A DNA stretch of 64,000 bases from Aquimarina sp. Aq107 (GCF_943733665.1 NZ_OX030782.1:62001-126000); one strand, 5' to 3'; positions 1 through 8,609 are shown, numbered from the stretch's first letter. Translations and numbers: made by a program. Notes: generated by a model not told the origin, from the sequence alone.

Positions 1-1
1 G

Positions 2-115
2 TGGGTAGCGGTTTATGCATTTGCAGTCGCTTGGTTGGTAAAAGGAAAAATCCATCTGGATGTCGAAAAAATAATGAAGACTTTTAGTCAAGAAAAAAGT
101 TTGGAGAAACATTAA
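2..115 (+). CDS. C-terminal end of an unidentified, probably membrane, protein (5' truncated by window edge)
   Basis: An open frame enters from the left edge and stops at 113-115. The 37 visible residues begin with a hydrophobic run (WVAVYAFAVAWLV) that looks like a last transmembrane helix, followed by a charged cytoplasmic-type tail ending in SLEKH. Nothing in this fragment identifies the family. It lies 170 bases upstream of cobQ on the same strand and is separated from it by a perfect hairpin, so it is probably a separate transcription unit. Confidence 0.5.
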   Translation, partial: WVAVYAFAVAWLVKGKIHLDVEKIMKTFSQEKSLEKH

Positions 116-164
116 GATTTTGTAAGAGCTTTTCAGAAATATGAGTTTTCATGACATCAAGTGT

Positions 165-194
165 TTATTACTCTCCCGTCGAAGAGAGTAATAA
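165..194 (+). terminator. Perfect 11-bp hairpin between the truncated gene and cobQ
   Basis: TTATTACTCTC (165-175) pairs exactly with GAGAGTAATAA (184-194) around an 8-base loop. No long T-run follows, so it may be a weak or factor-assisted terminator, or a processing/regulatory hairpin in the cobQ leader. Confidence 0.5.
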
Positions 195-286
195 AATGTA
201 TCAAAATGTAGTTCTAATAACTTTATCATTAACCCTATATAAACTCTATTTAATTCAATATTTTTGTGCTGAGAAAAATATTGAAT

Positions 287-1744
287 ATGCAAAAATTACA
301 GCCTATAATGTTAGTTGGTACTGGCTCTGATGTCGGTAAAAGCTGGATAACAACAGGTATTTGCAGATGGCTGAAGCAGAAAGGGTACAATCCTGCTCCT
401 TTTAAAGCTCAAAACATGTCATTAAATAGTTTTTCTACACCTAATAATCTAGAGATTGGAAGGGCACAGGCGGTACAAGCAGAGGCTTGTGGTATTCCGC
501 CAACGGTAGAAATGAACCCCGTTTTGTTAAAACCTTCATCTGTAAATAAATCACAAATTGTTTTACACGGAAAACCAATTGGTGATCAAACAGCTAAAGA
601 ATATTTTTTAGGAGATAATAAAAAACAGTTGTTTGAAGAAGCTAAAAAATCATTTAGACAATTGGCTTCAAAACACAATCCTATCGTAATGGAAGGTGCT
701 GGAAGTATTAGCGAACTTAATTTAAAACATAGAGATATTGTAAACATGCGAATGGCAGCTGCTGCAAATGCGTGTGTTTATTTAGTAGCAGATATTGATA
801 AAGGTGGGGTATTTGGAAGTATATATGGAACTATTGAATTACTAGAGGATTGGGAGCGTAAATTGGTGAAGGGAATCATCATTAATAAGTTTAGAGGAGA
901 TCCAACTTTATTCATTGATGGGAAAAAGAAATTAGAAGAACTTACGGGTATTCCAGTTTTAGGTATTTTACCTTATGCCAAAGATATTATTATTGAAGAA
1001 GAAGACTCTGTAGCATTGAATCGCAGAAATACAACTGCCTCCGACGACAGACTAAATATTGCTGTTGTCAAACTTCATTATATGTCTAATTATACAGATT
1101 TTCAGGTGTTAGAGCAAGAACCATTAATCAATCTATATTTTACAAGAGACATAGAAGAACTAAATAAAGCAGCAGTAATTATTATTCCAGGTACTAAAAA
1201 TACTATTGAAGATTTAATTGCCTTAAAAAAGGACGGTTTAGATATGGTTATTAAAAAGCAATACAAACGCATTCCAATTTTAGGGATTTGTGGTGGTTAC
1301 CAAATGCTAGGCAAGGTGGTCAAAGATCCTTTTTCAGTAGAGAGCATGATTAATTCAGAAGAAGGTTTAGGGTTATTTGATATTGAAACAACACTTTCGA
1401 AAACGAAACAAACAGTACAACGTAACTTTTGGTTTAAAGATTTGTCTACACCTTGTGTAGGGTATGAAATTCATATGGGAGAAACTATAGTGCCTAAAAC
1501 GAGAGGTTTAAATCTTGTTGATGGTACTGAAGAAGGTTATTTCGATGGGAATAAAAGCTGGGGGACGTATTTTCATGGAATATTTGATAATCAAGAAGTA
1601 GTTACAGAATTATTACGTTTAAAGTATCCGGATGCCACTGCAAAAGACTATAAAGCATTTAAAGCAGTACAATTTGATAAATTGGCTGATTGGATAGATG
1701 AAAATTTGGAAATGTCAACCATCTTAAAAAATAGCATGCAATAA
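287..1744 (+). CDS. cobQ: Cobyric acid synthase (adenosylcobyrate amidotransferase)
   Basis: Amidates side chains b, d, e and g of adenosylcobyrinate a,c-diamide using glutamine and ATP. The N-terminal dethiobiotin-synthetase-like ATPase domain opens with the P-loop GTGSDVGKSW (residues 11-20). The C-terminal triad-type glutaminase domain shows LGICGGYQMLG, with the nucleophile Cys near residue 335, and YFHGIFDN, with its His near 430. About 485 residues is the usual family length. An in-frame GTG at 266 would add seven residues, but the ATG at 287 gives the usual N-terminus just before the P-loop strand. Its stop overlaps the next start (TAATG at 1742-1746), so it is translationally coupled to the aminotransferase-like gene. 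No riboswitch is visible upstream. Confidence 0.95.
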   Translation: MQKLQPIMLVGTGSDVGKSWITTGICRWLKQKGYNPAPFKAQNMSLNSFSTPNNLEIGRAQAVQAEACGIPPTVEMNPVLLKPSSVNKSQIVLHGKPIGDQTAKEYFLGDNKKQLFEEAKKSFRQLASKHNPIVMEGAGSISELNLKHRDIVNMRMAAAANACVYLVADIDKGGVFGSIYGTIELLEDWERKLVKGIIINKFRGDPTLFIDGKKKLEELTGIPVLGILPYAKDIIIEEEDSVALNRRNTTASDDRLNIAVVKLHYMSNYTDFQVLEQEPLINLYFTRDIEELNKAAVIIIPGTKNTIEDLIALKKDGLDMVIKKQYKRIPILGICGGYQMLGKVVKDPFSVESMINSEEGLGLFDIETTLSKTKQTVQRNFWFKDLSTPCVGYEIHMGETIVPKTRGLNLVDGTEEGYFDGNKSWGTYFHGIFDNQEVVTELLRLKYPDATAKDYKAFKAVQFDKLADWIDENLEMSTILKNSMQ

Positions 1745-2751
1745 TGTTAGACGGACATGGGGATGACCTTCATTTAATTGAAGAAAAAATCAGGTATAAT
1801 TTTAGTTCAAATGTGTATTATAAAGGATGTCCTAAAACATTACTTACTCATATTTCAAAGAATGTCTCTCTAATTCAAAATTATCCTTCACCTACTGCAA
1901 GTGAGTTAAATGAATTGGCAGCGCATAAATTTCAACTCGATAGAGAACAGTTCTTATTTACTAATGGTGCGACGGAAGCTTTTTATCTTATTGTCCAATT
2001 ATTTGCTACTAAAAAAGCGGCTATAGTAGCTCCCACTTTTTCAGAATATGAAGATGCTTGTAAAATTTTTCAGTTAGATTACTTGTTGATTTCTATTACT
2101 GAAATAAAAGATACTAATGCCGATTTAGTGTTTATTTGTAATCCAAATAATCCAAATGGAGCTATTTTTTCTAAAAATGATTTAGAACTTATTTTTCAAG
2201 AAAAGCCAGCAACTACCTTTGTCATTGATGAAGCGTATATCGAGTTTACTAATAGTATTGAATCTATCATTTCATTGACAAAAAAATACGATAACTTAAT
2301 AGTGGTTCGTTCATTAACCAAAACATTTACAATTCCGGGATTGCGTTTGGGATATATCGTTTCAAACAACTTAATCATTAAAGAACTCTTAACTTTAAAA
2401 ATGCCTTGGAGCGTCAATTCATTAGCGATAAAAGCAGGTGAATATATTTTCAAAAATTATGAAGTATTTCAATTTGACGTGGCTGAATTAATAGAAGAAA
2501 CAGCTATTTTTAAAGAACAACTTGAGCAATTGAAAGGTGTAAAAGTCTATAAAAGTAATACTTCTTACTTCTTAGTTGAATTATTACAGAAATCTGCTAA
2601 AGAGTTAAAAGAGTACTTAATTGTAAAACATCAAATCCTTATTAGAGATGCAACAAACTTTAATGGATTAAAAGGAGAGTATATTAGACTTTCTACTCAA
2701 AGTAAAGAAGCTAATAATGCATTAATTCAAGCTATAAAGGAATGGATGTGA
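1744..2751 (+). CDS. cobD: Threonine-phosphate decarboxylase-like PLP enzyme
   Basis: A fold-type I PLP enzyme of the histidinol-phosphate aminotransferase family, 335 residues. Motifs seen are FTNGATEAF (72-80), NPNNPNG (133-139), IDEAYIEF with the ring-contacting Asp162, and SLTKTF with the likely PLP lysine Lys193, followed by PGLRLGY. In cobalamin clusters this type is the Salmonella CobD / Pseudomonas CobC decarboxylase, which makes (R)-1-amino-2-propanol phosphate for the nucleotide-loop linker. Sequence alone cannot exclude histidinol-phosphate aminotransferase activity. Its place between cobQ and cbiB, with overlaps at both ends, supports the cobalamin role. Confidence 0.85.
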   Translation: MLDGHGDDLHLIEEKIRYNFSSNVYYKGCPKTLLTHISKNVSLIQNYPSPTASELNELAAHKFQLDREQFLFTNGATEAFYLIVQLFATKKAAIVAPTFSEYEDACKIFQLDYLLISITEIKDTNADLVFICNPNNPNGAIFSKNDLELIFQEKPATTFVIDEAYIEFTNSIESIISLTKKYDNLIVVRSLTKTFTIPGLRLGYIVSNNLIIKELLTLKMPWSVNSLAIKAGEYIFKNYEVFQFDVAELIEETAIFKEQLEQLKGVKVYKSNTSYFLVELLQKSAKELKEYLIVKHQILIRDATNFNGLKGEYIRLSTQSKEANNALIQAIKEWM

Positions 2752-3683
2752 ACCAAATTTATATAGTTGTTTTTGCTTTTGGTTTGGACTTGCTTCTGGG
2801 AGATCCTAGAAAATTACCACATCTTATTGTTGGTTATGGAAAGAGTATTGCTTTTGGTGAAAATTGGTTGAATAGAGGTTCGTGTAAATTCGTAAAAGGT
2901 GTATTGTTAACAAGTGTATTAGTCGGGATTTCTTTTACTATTCCTTTTCTAATTATTAGATCATTAAATGTCTATGATTTTGAAATTTCAGCACTTGTAT
3001 TTTCAATATTGATGTTGTTTTATTGTTTGGCGAATAAAACATTGATAAAAGAAGGGTATGCGGTATTTAATACCTTGAAAAATGAAGGATTAGAAGCAGG
3101 TCGTAAACGTCTGTCTTGGATTGTAGGACGAGAAACTAATAATTTAAATGAACAGCAAATTAGAGTTGCTACTTTCGAAACCATGTCAGAAAATTTAAGT
3201 GATGGTGTTATTGCGCCTTTATTCTATTTTTTGATTTTAGGAGTTCCAGGAGCAATGGGATATAAGATGATCAACACTTTAGATTCTATGATTGGATATA
3301 AAAGCGATCGTTATATACAGTTTGGTAAATTTGCCGCAAAATTAGATGATGTTGCTAATTATATTCCTGCTCGAATTACTGCACTACTAATATTGGTTGT
3401 GAGATTTAAGTTAAGCGGATTTTCTTTCCTGTTTAGAGAAGGAAAAAAGCATAGTAGTCCTAATGCTGGCTATCCAGAAGCTGCTCTAGCATATGTATTA
3501 AACTGTCAATTCGGAGGGCCAAATTATTATCACGGAAAATTGGTTAAGAAACCTTTTATAGGCACTAATAGTCGTGAAATTAAGAACGAAGAAATTAAAA
3601 CAGTAAGCCAAATTAATTATAAGGTAAGTATTGTTTTTTGTCTTTTAGTTATTGGAGTCTTATTATTAGTTCAATATGTGTAA
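2742..3683 (+). CDS. cbiB: Adenosylcobinamide-phosphate synthase
   Basis: An integral membrane protein of 313 residues, the usual CbiB/CobD length, that attaches the aminopropanol (phosphate) linker to adenosylcobyric acid. The N-terminus has the family signature LDLLLGDPRKLPH, and mid-protein SENLSDGVIAPLFYF, NTLDSMIGYK and YPARITA-like segments are typical. Several hydrophobic helices are visible, including the last about 15 residues. The start overlaps the preceding gene by 10 bases and the end overlaps the next by 8, marking a tight operon. The linker precursor enzyme is the adjacent upstream gene. Confidence 0.93.
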   Translation: MDVNQIYIVVFAFGLDLLLGDPRKLPHLIVGYGKSIAFGENWLNRGSCKFVKGVLLTSVLVGISFTIPFLIIRSLNVYDFEISALVFSILMLFYCLANKTLIKEGYAVFNTLKNEGLEAGRKRLSWIVGRETNNLNEQQIRVATFETMSENLSDGVIAPLFYFLILGVPGAMGYKMINTLDSMIGYKSDRYIQFGKFAAKLDDVANYIPARITALLILVVRFKLSGFSFLFREGKKHSSPNAGYPEAALAYVLNCQFGGPNYYHGKLVKKPFIGTNSREIKNEEIKTVSQINYKVSIVFCLLVIGVLLLVQYV

Positions 3684-4206
3684 ACTACAAAAAAAATACA
3701 TCGTTACTGGGGCTCCAGGTACTGGGAAAACGACATTGATAAATATTCTAAAGAAAACCATACCTTGTATGGATGAGGTCGCTAGAAAAGTAATTATTGA
3801 TGAGCAAAAAAACAATAACAATGGTATGCCTTGGGGAGATATTGATCGATTTACGGATCTTGTATTTAAACATACAAATCAAGAACTATTGAATACTGAT
3901 ACGCTAATTTGCGATAGATCTTTGTTAGATTTAGAAGCTTATTTAATGTTAGAAAACAAAGCTATCCCAAAGTACTTAAGCGACTTTCCTTATAAAGAAA
4001 CATATCATAAAATTGTTTTTTTTACACCAACCTGGTTTGAGATCTATTGCAAAGATGGACAACGATTACAGGAATTTGAATATTGTTTGAGATTAGAAAA
4101 ATCCCTTTTAGAACAGTATAAAAACAAAGGATTCGAAATTATAACATTGCCTAAATATTCCCCTCTGGAAAGAACAAAATTGATTTTAGAAACTATTTGC
4201 ATATAA
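3676..4206 (+). CDS. Small P-loop ATPase/kinase (AAA_28-like) of unknown role in the cobalamin operon
   Basis: A 176-residue protein with a Walker A motif GAPGTGKTT (12-20) and LICDRSLLDLEAY, a Walker B-like / DRx segment typical of AAA_28 predicted ATPases and nucleoside/NadR-type kinases. It overlaps cbiB by 8 bases and is the last gene before the riboswitch. The kinase/guanylyltransferase CobU/CobP is absent from the window, and this protein is the right size for a small nucleotide-handling enzyme. It lacks recognisable CobU motifs, however, so its role is unassigned. It could be a substitute cobinamide kinase, which is speculative. Confidence 0.7.
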   Translation: MCKLQKKYIVTGAPGTGKTTLINILKKTIPCMDEVARKVIIDEQKNNNNGMPWGDIDRFTDLVFKHTNQELLNTDTLICDRSLLDLEAYLMLENKAIPKYLSDFPYKETYHKIVFFTPTWFEIYCKDGQRLQEFEYCLRLEKSLLEQYKNKGFEIITLPKYSPLERTKLILETICI

Positions 4207-4229
4207 ATCAAAAATTAACGATACATTTG
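4196..4229 (+). promoter_or_regulatory. Bacteroidota-type promoter of the riboswitch-controlled cobalamin operon
   Basis: TACATTTG at 4222-4229 fits the -7 consensus TAnnTTTG. TTTG at 4196-4199 could be the -33 element, with 22 bases between them (slightly long). The promoter overlaps the 3' end of the upstream ATPase gene and places the transcript start just before the riboswitch. Confidence 0.55.
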
Positions 4230-4230
4230 T

Positions 4231-4420
4231 GAGGCTTTTGGTTTCTTATTCTTGTACTTTAAAAAGAATATAGAATTAAAAGGGAATTTGGTGAGAATCC
4301 AAAACTGTTCCCGCAGCTGTAAACTCTGCAAAAAGCTTTTAACATATTGGCCACTGTTTTTTTAAAAATGGGAAGGCGTTAAAAGTAGAGTGAGTCAGAA
4401 TACCTGCCTAAAGCAAAACA
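4231..4420 (+). ncRNA. Cobalamin (adenosylcobalamin) riboswitch
   Basis: The conserved cobalamin-aptamer blocks appear in order: GGTGAGAATCC (4290-4300), the core CCCGCAGCTGTAA (4310-4322), GCCACTG (4350-4356) and the B12 box AGTCAGAATACCTGCC (4393-4408). It sits directly upstream of the 20-kb cobalamin run that starts at 4509. Known behaviour of the family is to repress downstream expression when adenosylcobalamin is bound. The exact ends are approximate. Confidence 0.93.
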
Positions 4421-4456
4421 TAATATTAACTTTCGGGAATAAAAGTTTAAGTGTTA

Positions 4457-4484
4457 GGTAGCCAGTCTTTTTTGGCTTCTTACC
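4457..4484 (+). promoter_or_regulatory. Hairpin in the riboswitch expression platform
   Basis: GGTA-GCCA (4457-4464) can pair with TGGC and TACC (4473-4484) around a T-rich loop, between the B12 box and the start codon at 4509. No clean T-run follows, so control of translation or of termination cannot be told apart by eye. Confidence 0.45.
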
Positions 4485-4508
4485 CTACTTTCCCCCATAA
4501 TAAAAAAA

Positions 4509-5309
4509 ATGGGTAAAAATATAGCAAATACAAAAGATACTTTTTTCTTTTGTGATGGAGGTTCTTGTCAAAAAGCAGGATCTGAGCAAGTTGTAAGAGC
4601 AGCAAGAGCTTATTTACGTAATAATGAAGTTTGGGATACTACCCATACTATTAAAACAAGGTGTAATGGAAGATGTGAAGATGCACCCACTTGTATTGTA
4701 CATCCTGGAGAATTTTGGTATAAAGAATTAACAGTAGAAAAAATAATTCCAATTGTAAGAAGACATCTCAATAACGAAAACCCTATCAAAGAAGAGTTAT
4801 TGTACCAAAAAGGATGGGAACAACAATTTTCTAATAATGAAAGAACTCCTGTAAAACCAAAACCTTTTGAATTAAAAGATGACATAGAGTTAGGAGAATG
4901 TTATATCACCAAAGGATTTAGTTCTGACCAATATTTATACCCGTTATTTTTATATCTGTTAGAAAACCCAAAAGGAGCGATGCTTTATGTGGCTGATAGA
5001 AGTCCCATTTCGTTTGAAGAAATAGATACGATAGCATATACAAAAGCGTACACGCTAGAATTACATACCAAAACCGAAAGTATTGGATTAACGATTGCAG
5101 CTGTTCCTAAAGAAAATATGGAATTGCAAAAATCAAAAATTTCTAGTACAGAATATTTTCATCAGAAAGGAACACAACAAACAGGTATTCGTTTCAAAAA
5201 TAAATTTGGAGAAGTTTTAGGGAAAATTGAATTTGATTCTGTCGAGAGCAAAGCTTGGGAGTATTGTAAAAAAATTCAATTACAGAATACAAGCTTAGTT
5301 TTAGGGTAG
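4509..5309 (+). CDS. (2Fe-2S) thioredoxin-like ferredoxin-domain protein of the cobalamin operon (CbiW-like role possible)
   Basis: First gene after the riboswitch, 266 residues. The N-terminal about 90 residues have the cysteine pattern of thioredoxin-fold [2Fe-2S] ferredoxins: Cys15 and Cys20 (FFFCDGGSC), Cys52 and Cys56 (RCNGRCEDAP), with an extra Cys62. The remaining about 170 residues show no motif I recognise. The Bacillus megaterium cobalamin operon also contains a ferredoxin-like gene, cbiW, so an electron-transfer role in corrin synthesis or cobalt reduction is plausible but inferred. It is separated by only 2 bases from the next gene. Confidence 0.75.
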   Translation: MGKNIANTKDTFFFCDGGSCQKAGSEQVVRAARAYLRNNEVWDTTHTIKTRCNGRCEDAPTCIVHPGEFWYKELTVEKIIPIVRRHLNNENPIKEELLYQKGWEQQFSNNERTPVKPKPFELKDDIELGECYITKGFSSDQYLYPLFLYLLENPKGAMLYVADRSPISFEEIDTIAYTKAYTLELHTKTESIGLTIAAVPKENMELQKSKISSTEYFHQKGTQQTGIRFKNKFGEVLGKIEFDSVESKAWEYCKKIQLQNTSLVLG

Positions 5310-5311
5310 TT

Positions 5312-6853
5312 ATGAGTACTCATATCTCTATACTAGGCTTAGGTTGGTTGGGGTTGCCGCTTGCGTTGCAACTTCAAAAAAGAGGGTATTCAGTTAATGG
5401 AAGCACCGCTGAACTGGATGCGTTAAAATCACTATGTAAGTATTCGTTCCCCACAAGCAGAATAAAAATTGAATCTGATACGATTATAGGAGATTGGGAA
5501 TCTTTTATAAATGAAACATCGACGCTTATTATCAATTTTCCTCCAAAACGTATTGATAACATAGAAGTCGTTCATCCGCTTCAGATCGAACAGATTATAA
5601 AACATACACCTAGATCAACTAAGGTTATTTTTGTAAGCTCTACTTCAGTATATCAAAATAGTAATAACCTGATAAATGAAACAGAAGATTGTGCGCCAGA
5701 AAAAGCATCTGGGAGAGCCTTACTCAAGGCAGAACAATTATTGCAACAATATTTTCGTGCTAACATAACTATAGTAAGATTAGCAGGACTAATTGGACCA
5801 CAACGTAATCCAGGAAGATTGCTAGCAGATAAGAAACAATTAAAAAACCCTAATGTACCTGTAAATCTTATTCATCAAAAAGATGCTATAGATCTAATTG
5901 AAGCAATTTTAGAACAAAATTGTTTTGGCGAAATTATTAATGGTTGTTCGGATATGCACCCAAAACGGAAAGAATTTTATGAAAATGCAGCTATCCAGTT
6001 AAGCCTGCCAACACCGGTTTTTCATACAATAACAAAAGAAAACTTTAAAATAGTCGATAATTCAAAATCAAAGGCACTGCTTAATTTTAAGTATCAATTT
6101 TCAAACCCAGAATGGATTTTTACAAAAAAACACTTACCAGAAATTAATATTATTGGTGCAGGGCCAGGGAATAAAAATTTATTAACGTTAAAAGCTTTAG
6201 AAGCTATTGAAAAAGCTGATGTTATTTTACATGATAATTTAATTTCTGATGAGATATTAGATATCAATACACTGGCTAAACATATGTATGTTGGTCGAAA
6301 ATTTGGTGATTCGGAAAACCAAGAAACCCGACAAAACAAGATCAATACGTTGATGAAAAATCATTGCGAACTGGGAGATAAAGTGGTTAGGTTGAAATCA
6401 GGAGACCCATATGTTTATGGTAGAGCAGCAGAAGAAGCTCGTTTTTTGAAAAAACACAAACTACCTTTTACAGTTGTACCGGGAATTTCTGCAGCCTTAG
6501 CAGCGGCTAATATTTGTAATATACCAATAACAGAGCGCAATCAATCTAATTCCATGTTAATATGTACTGCGCATACAGCTGATTATTCGTTTGAGCAATT
6601 AAATGGAATTGCACATATGCTAAAAGCAGGGAATACGATTTCTATTTACATGGGATTAAAAAACTTGCATAGAATTGTTCCTAAATTATTAGAAGTATGT
6701 AAAGATGATAGGATTCCTGTAAACGCTATTTCAAGTGTTTCGAGAAAACAGCAAGCCATCGTTACTGGAAACTTAGGAAATATAGAAGAAAAAATAATGA
6801 ATGCTACGATACAAATGCCGGTAGTTTTTATTATTGGCGCAACACCAATTTAA
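5312..6853 (+). CDS. cobA: Fusion of a Rossmann NAD(P)-binding (epimerase/SDR-like) domain with uroporphyrinogen-III C-methyltransferase
   Basis: A 513-residue two-domain protein. Residues 1 to about 270 form a Rossmann domain with GLGWLGLPLA (9-18) and VSSTSVYQ (108-115), as in YeeZ-like extended SDR proteins, with no clear YxxxK. From residue 278 a complete SUMT follows: GAGPGNKNLLT (282-292), ADVILHDNLI, RLKSGDPYVYGR, VPGISAALAA and NIPITERN. SUMT methylates uroporphyrinogen III at C2 and C7 to give precorrin-2. CysG has the same order (NAD-binding domain then SUMT), but its N-terminal domain is from a different family. No separate precorrin-2 dehydrogenase lies in the window, so this N-domain is a candidate for the oxidation to sirohydrochlorin. 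That step is inference. Confidence 0.88.
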   Translation: MSTHISILGLGWLGLPLALQLQKRGYSVNGSTAELDALKSLCKYSFPTSRIKIESDTIIGDWESFINETSTLIINFPPKRIDNIEVVHPLQIEQIIKHTPRSTKVIFVSSTSVYQNSNNLINETEDCAPEKASGRALLKAEQLLQQYFRANITIVRLAGLIGPQRNPGRLLADKKQLKNPNVPVNLIHQKDAIDLIEAILEQNCFGEIINGCSDMHPKRKEFYENAAIQLSLPTPVFHTITKENFKIVDNSKSKALLNFKYQFSNPEWIFTKKHLPEINIIGAGPGNKNLLTLKALEAIEKADVILHDNLISDEILDINTLAKHMYVGRKFGDSENQETRQNKINTLMKNHCELGDKVVRLKSGDPYVYGRAAEEARFLKKHKLPFTVVPGISAALAAANICNIPITERNQSNSMLICTAHTADYSFEQLNGIAHMLKAGNTISIYMGLKNLHRIVPKLLEVCKDDRIPVNAISSVSRKQQAIVTGNLGNIEEKIMNATIQMPVVFIIGATPI

Positions 6854-6871
6854 TCTAAAAACTAATAGTAA

Positions 6872-6967
6872 ATGAAACATCCAAGTTTAATTTCTAAAAC
6901 ACATAGCAGCACGTGTTGTTGGATGTTACATATGACAGATAAAAAAATAATAAAAACGAATAGATGA
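6872..6967 (+). CDS. Possible 31-residue Cys/His-containing small protein coupled to cbiX
   Basis: ATG at 6872 opens a 31-codon frame whose TGA (6965-6967) overlaps the cbiX start in an ATGA arrangement. The peptide contains an STCCWMLHM segment, a possible metal-binding Cys-Cys-His cluster, and a basic tail. It fills most of an otherwise 110-base gap in an operon where the other gaps are a few bases. GAAACATCCAA and TTGGATGTTAC in this stretch also form an inverted repeat, so it may instead be an RNA structure. No homologue is known to me. Confidence 0.35.
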   Translation: MKHPSLISKTHSSTCCWMLHMTDKKIIKTNR

Positions 6968-7902
6968 AAGAAGGAATTTTATTGTGTGGACATGGTACAC
7001 GAAGAGAAGCTGGTGTAAAATCATTCAAACGATTGGTGGGTATCTTAAAAGAACGTTATCAAGATGCTTATGAAGTAGATTATGGTTTTTTAGAATTTAA
7101 TCACCCCACTTATGAAGCAGCTGTGGAGCGTATGTATGCAAATGGTATCCGTAAAATTTATGCTTTACCTGTTATTTTATTTGCAGGTTCTCACGCCAAA
7201 AATGACATTCCTTATGAATTAAATACACTACAGACGTATCACGATGATTTAACCATTTCTATGGGGAAACATATTGGAGTAAGTTCTTTTTTACTGGATT
7301 TGTCATTAAAACGTATTGAAGAAACAGAAAACAACTTACCTAAAGTAGATAGAAAAGATACCTGTTTGGTAGTAGTTGGTAGAGGAACTACAGACCCTGA
7401 TGCCAATAGCGATGTTGCTAAATTAACTAGTATGCTTTGGGACGGAATGGGATTTGGTTTTGCTACCACAGCGTATAGCGGAACAGCCTATCCTAAGATT
7501 GATGAAGGTTTGCAGTTAGTGGAGAGGTTAGGTTTTAAACGTACCATCGTCATTCCTTTCTTCTTTTTTACAGGTGTTTTATTAGAACGAATTTATAAAA
7601 GTGTTTCTGAAATGAATGCTAATTCTGATTTAGAATATGTGTATACAGATCCATTTGGTACGGATGAATTGATTTTACAAGCCTTTGATGAGCGTTTACA
7701 TGAAGCTAAAAATGGAATTGCCAATATGAATTGTCAACTGTGTAAGTACAGAAAACAAGTGATTGGTTTTGAAGAATTTCAAGGGAAAGAACAAATGGGA
7801 CACCACTTAAATGTGAAAGGAATTTTATTTGAAGAAGATGAAAAACCTAATGAAAAACAAAACAGTTTGGGGAATAAGGTTAAAAAGATGTTAGGTATAT
7901 GA
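6964..7902 (+). CDS. cbiX: Sirohydrochlorin cobaltochelatase, long form
   Basis: Inserts cobalt into sirohydrochlorin (factor II), the committed step of the early-cobalt route. The 312 residues make two chelatase repeats. The first carries LCGHGTRREAG with the metal-binding His10, and the second carries VGRGTTDPDANSD, the usual degenerate repeat of long CbiX. The C-terminal part has a CQLC pair (NCQLCKYRKQ) and a GHH motif, in line with metal or Fe-S binding reported for long CbiX forms. Its stop overlaps the next start by four bases. Presence of this gene argues for early cobalt insertion. Confidence 0.93.
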   Translation: MKEGILLCGHGTRREAGVKSFKRLVGILKERYQDAYEVDYGFLEFNHPTYEAAVERMYANGIRKIYALPVILFAGSHAKNDIPYELNTLQTYHDDLTISMGKHIGVSSFLLDLSLKRIEETENNLPKVDRKDTCLVVVGRGTTDPDANSDVAKLTSMLWDGMGFGFATTAYSGTAYPKIDEGLQLVERLGFKRTIVIPFFFFTGVLLERIYKSVSEMNANSDLEYVYTDPFGTDELILQAFDERLHEAKNGIANMNCQLCKYRKQVIGFEEFQGKEQMGHHLNVKGILFEEDEKPNEKQNSLGNKVKKMLGI

Positions 7903-8609
7903 CGATGGGTCGAATATACGGAGTGTCTTTAGGACCTGGTGATGCCGATTTAATTACCCTAAAAGGTTTAAAAGCATTACAACAAGCTGATAAAATCTAT
8001 TATCCAGGATCCTTATTTAAAGATGGTAGAAAATCGAGTTATTCGTTATCTATTTTAAATCAATATGATTTAGATGTAGAGAAACTACAAGGTTTCTATC
8101 TAAAAATGGATTTAGAAAGAACCCAGGCAAAAACAATTTATGAGACTACATTTCAACAAATAGTAAAGGATTATAATAAAGGCTTATCTATTGCTATTGT
8201 TAGCGAAGGAGATATTAGCACATTTAGCTCTTTTTCTTATGTATTAGAAAAAATAAAATCGCGTAAATTACCTATAGATTTAATTCCTGGTATTACCTCC
8301 TATTTACATTTAGCTTCAGAAAGCAAAATACCTTTATGCTTACAGAATGAAAAAGTAACGATTATACCTCGTATACAGAGTAAAGATCAATTAAAAGAAG
8401 TAATTCATCATTTTGACACGGTAGTACTAATGAAAATAAAATCTGTTATGGAGAGTATTACTTCTGTTATTGATACCAAAAAACATAGCATTATCTATGC
8501 CGAACGCCTAGGAACCGACAAACAGTTTATTACCAATAATTGGGCAATAGCAAATAAAAGAGAGATCCCTTATTTTTCTCTGCTCATTATTAAAAAACAA
8601 GCCTTATGA
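7899..8609 (+). CDS. cbiL: (Cobalt-)precorrin-2 C20-methyltransferase
   Basis: A tetrapyrrole methylase of 236 residues. It opens with GVSLGPGDADLITLKGLKAL and ADKIYYPGSLFKDGR, a start typical of CobI/CbiL. SEGDISTFSSFSYV is the GD(P)-loop equivalent and LIPGITSYLHLA the substrate loop. It methylates C20 with S-adenosylmethionine. It overlaps cbiX by 4 and the next gene by 4 bases. Cobalt status of the substrate cannot be read from the sequence, but cbiX next door suggests cobalt-factor II. Confidence 0.93.
   Translation: MTMGRIYGVSLGPGDADLITLKGLKALQQADKIYYPGSLFKDGRKSSYSLSILNQYDLDVEKLQGFYLKMDLERTQAKTIYETTFQQIVKDYNKGLSIAIVSEGDISTFSSFSYVLEKIKSRKLPIDLIPGITSYLHLASESKIPLCLQNEKVTIIPRIQSKDQLKEVIHHFDTVVLMKIKSVMESITSVIDTKKHSIIYAERLGTDKQFITNNWAIANKREIPYFSLLIIKKQAL

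Noticed and set aside
116..286. Possible cobalamin riboswitch ahead of cobQ
   Set aside because: None of the conserved aptamer blocks (GCAGCTGTAA-like core, B12 box) is present; only an 11-bp hairpin is seen.
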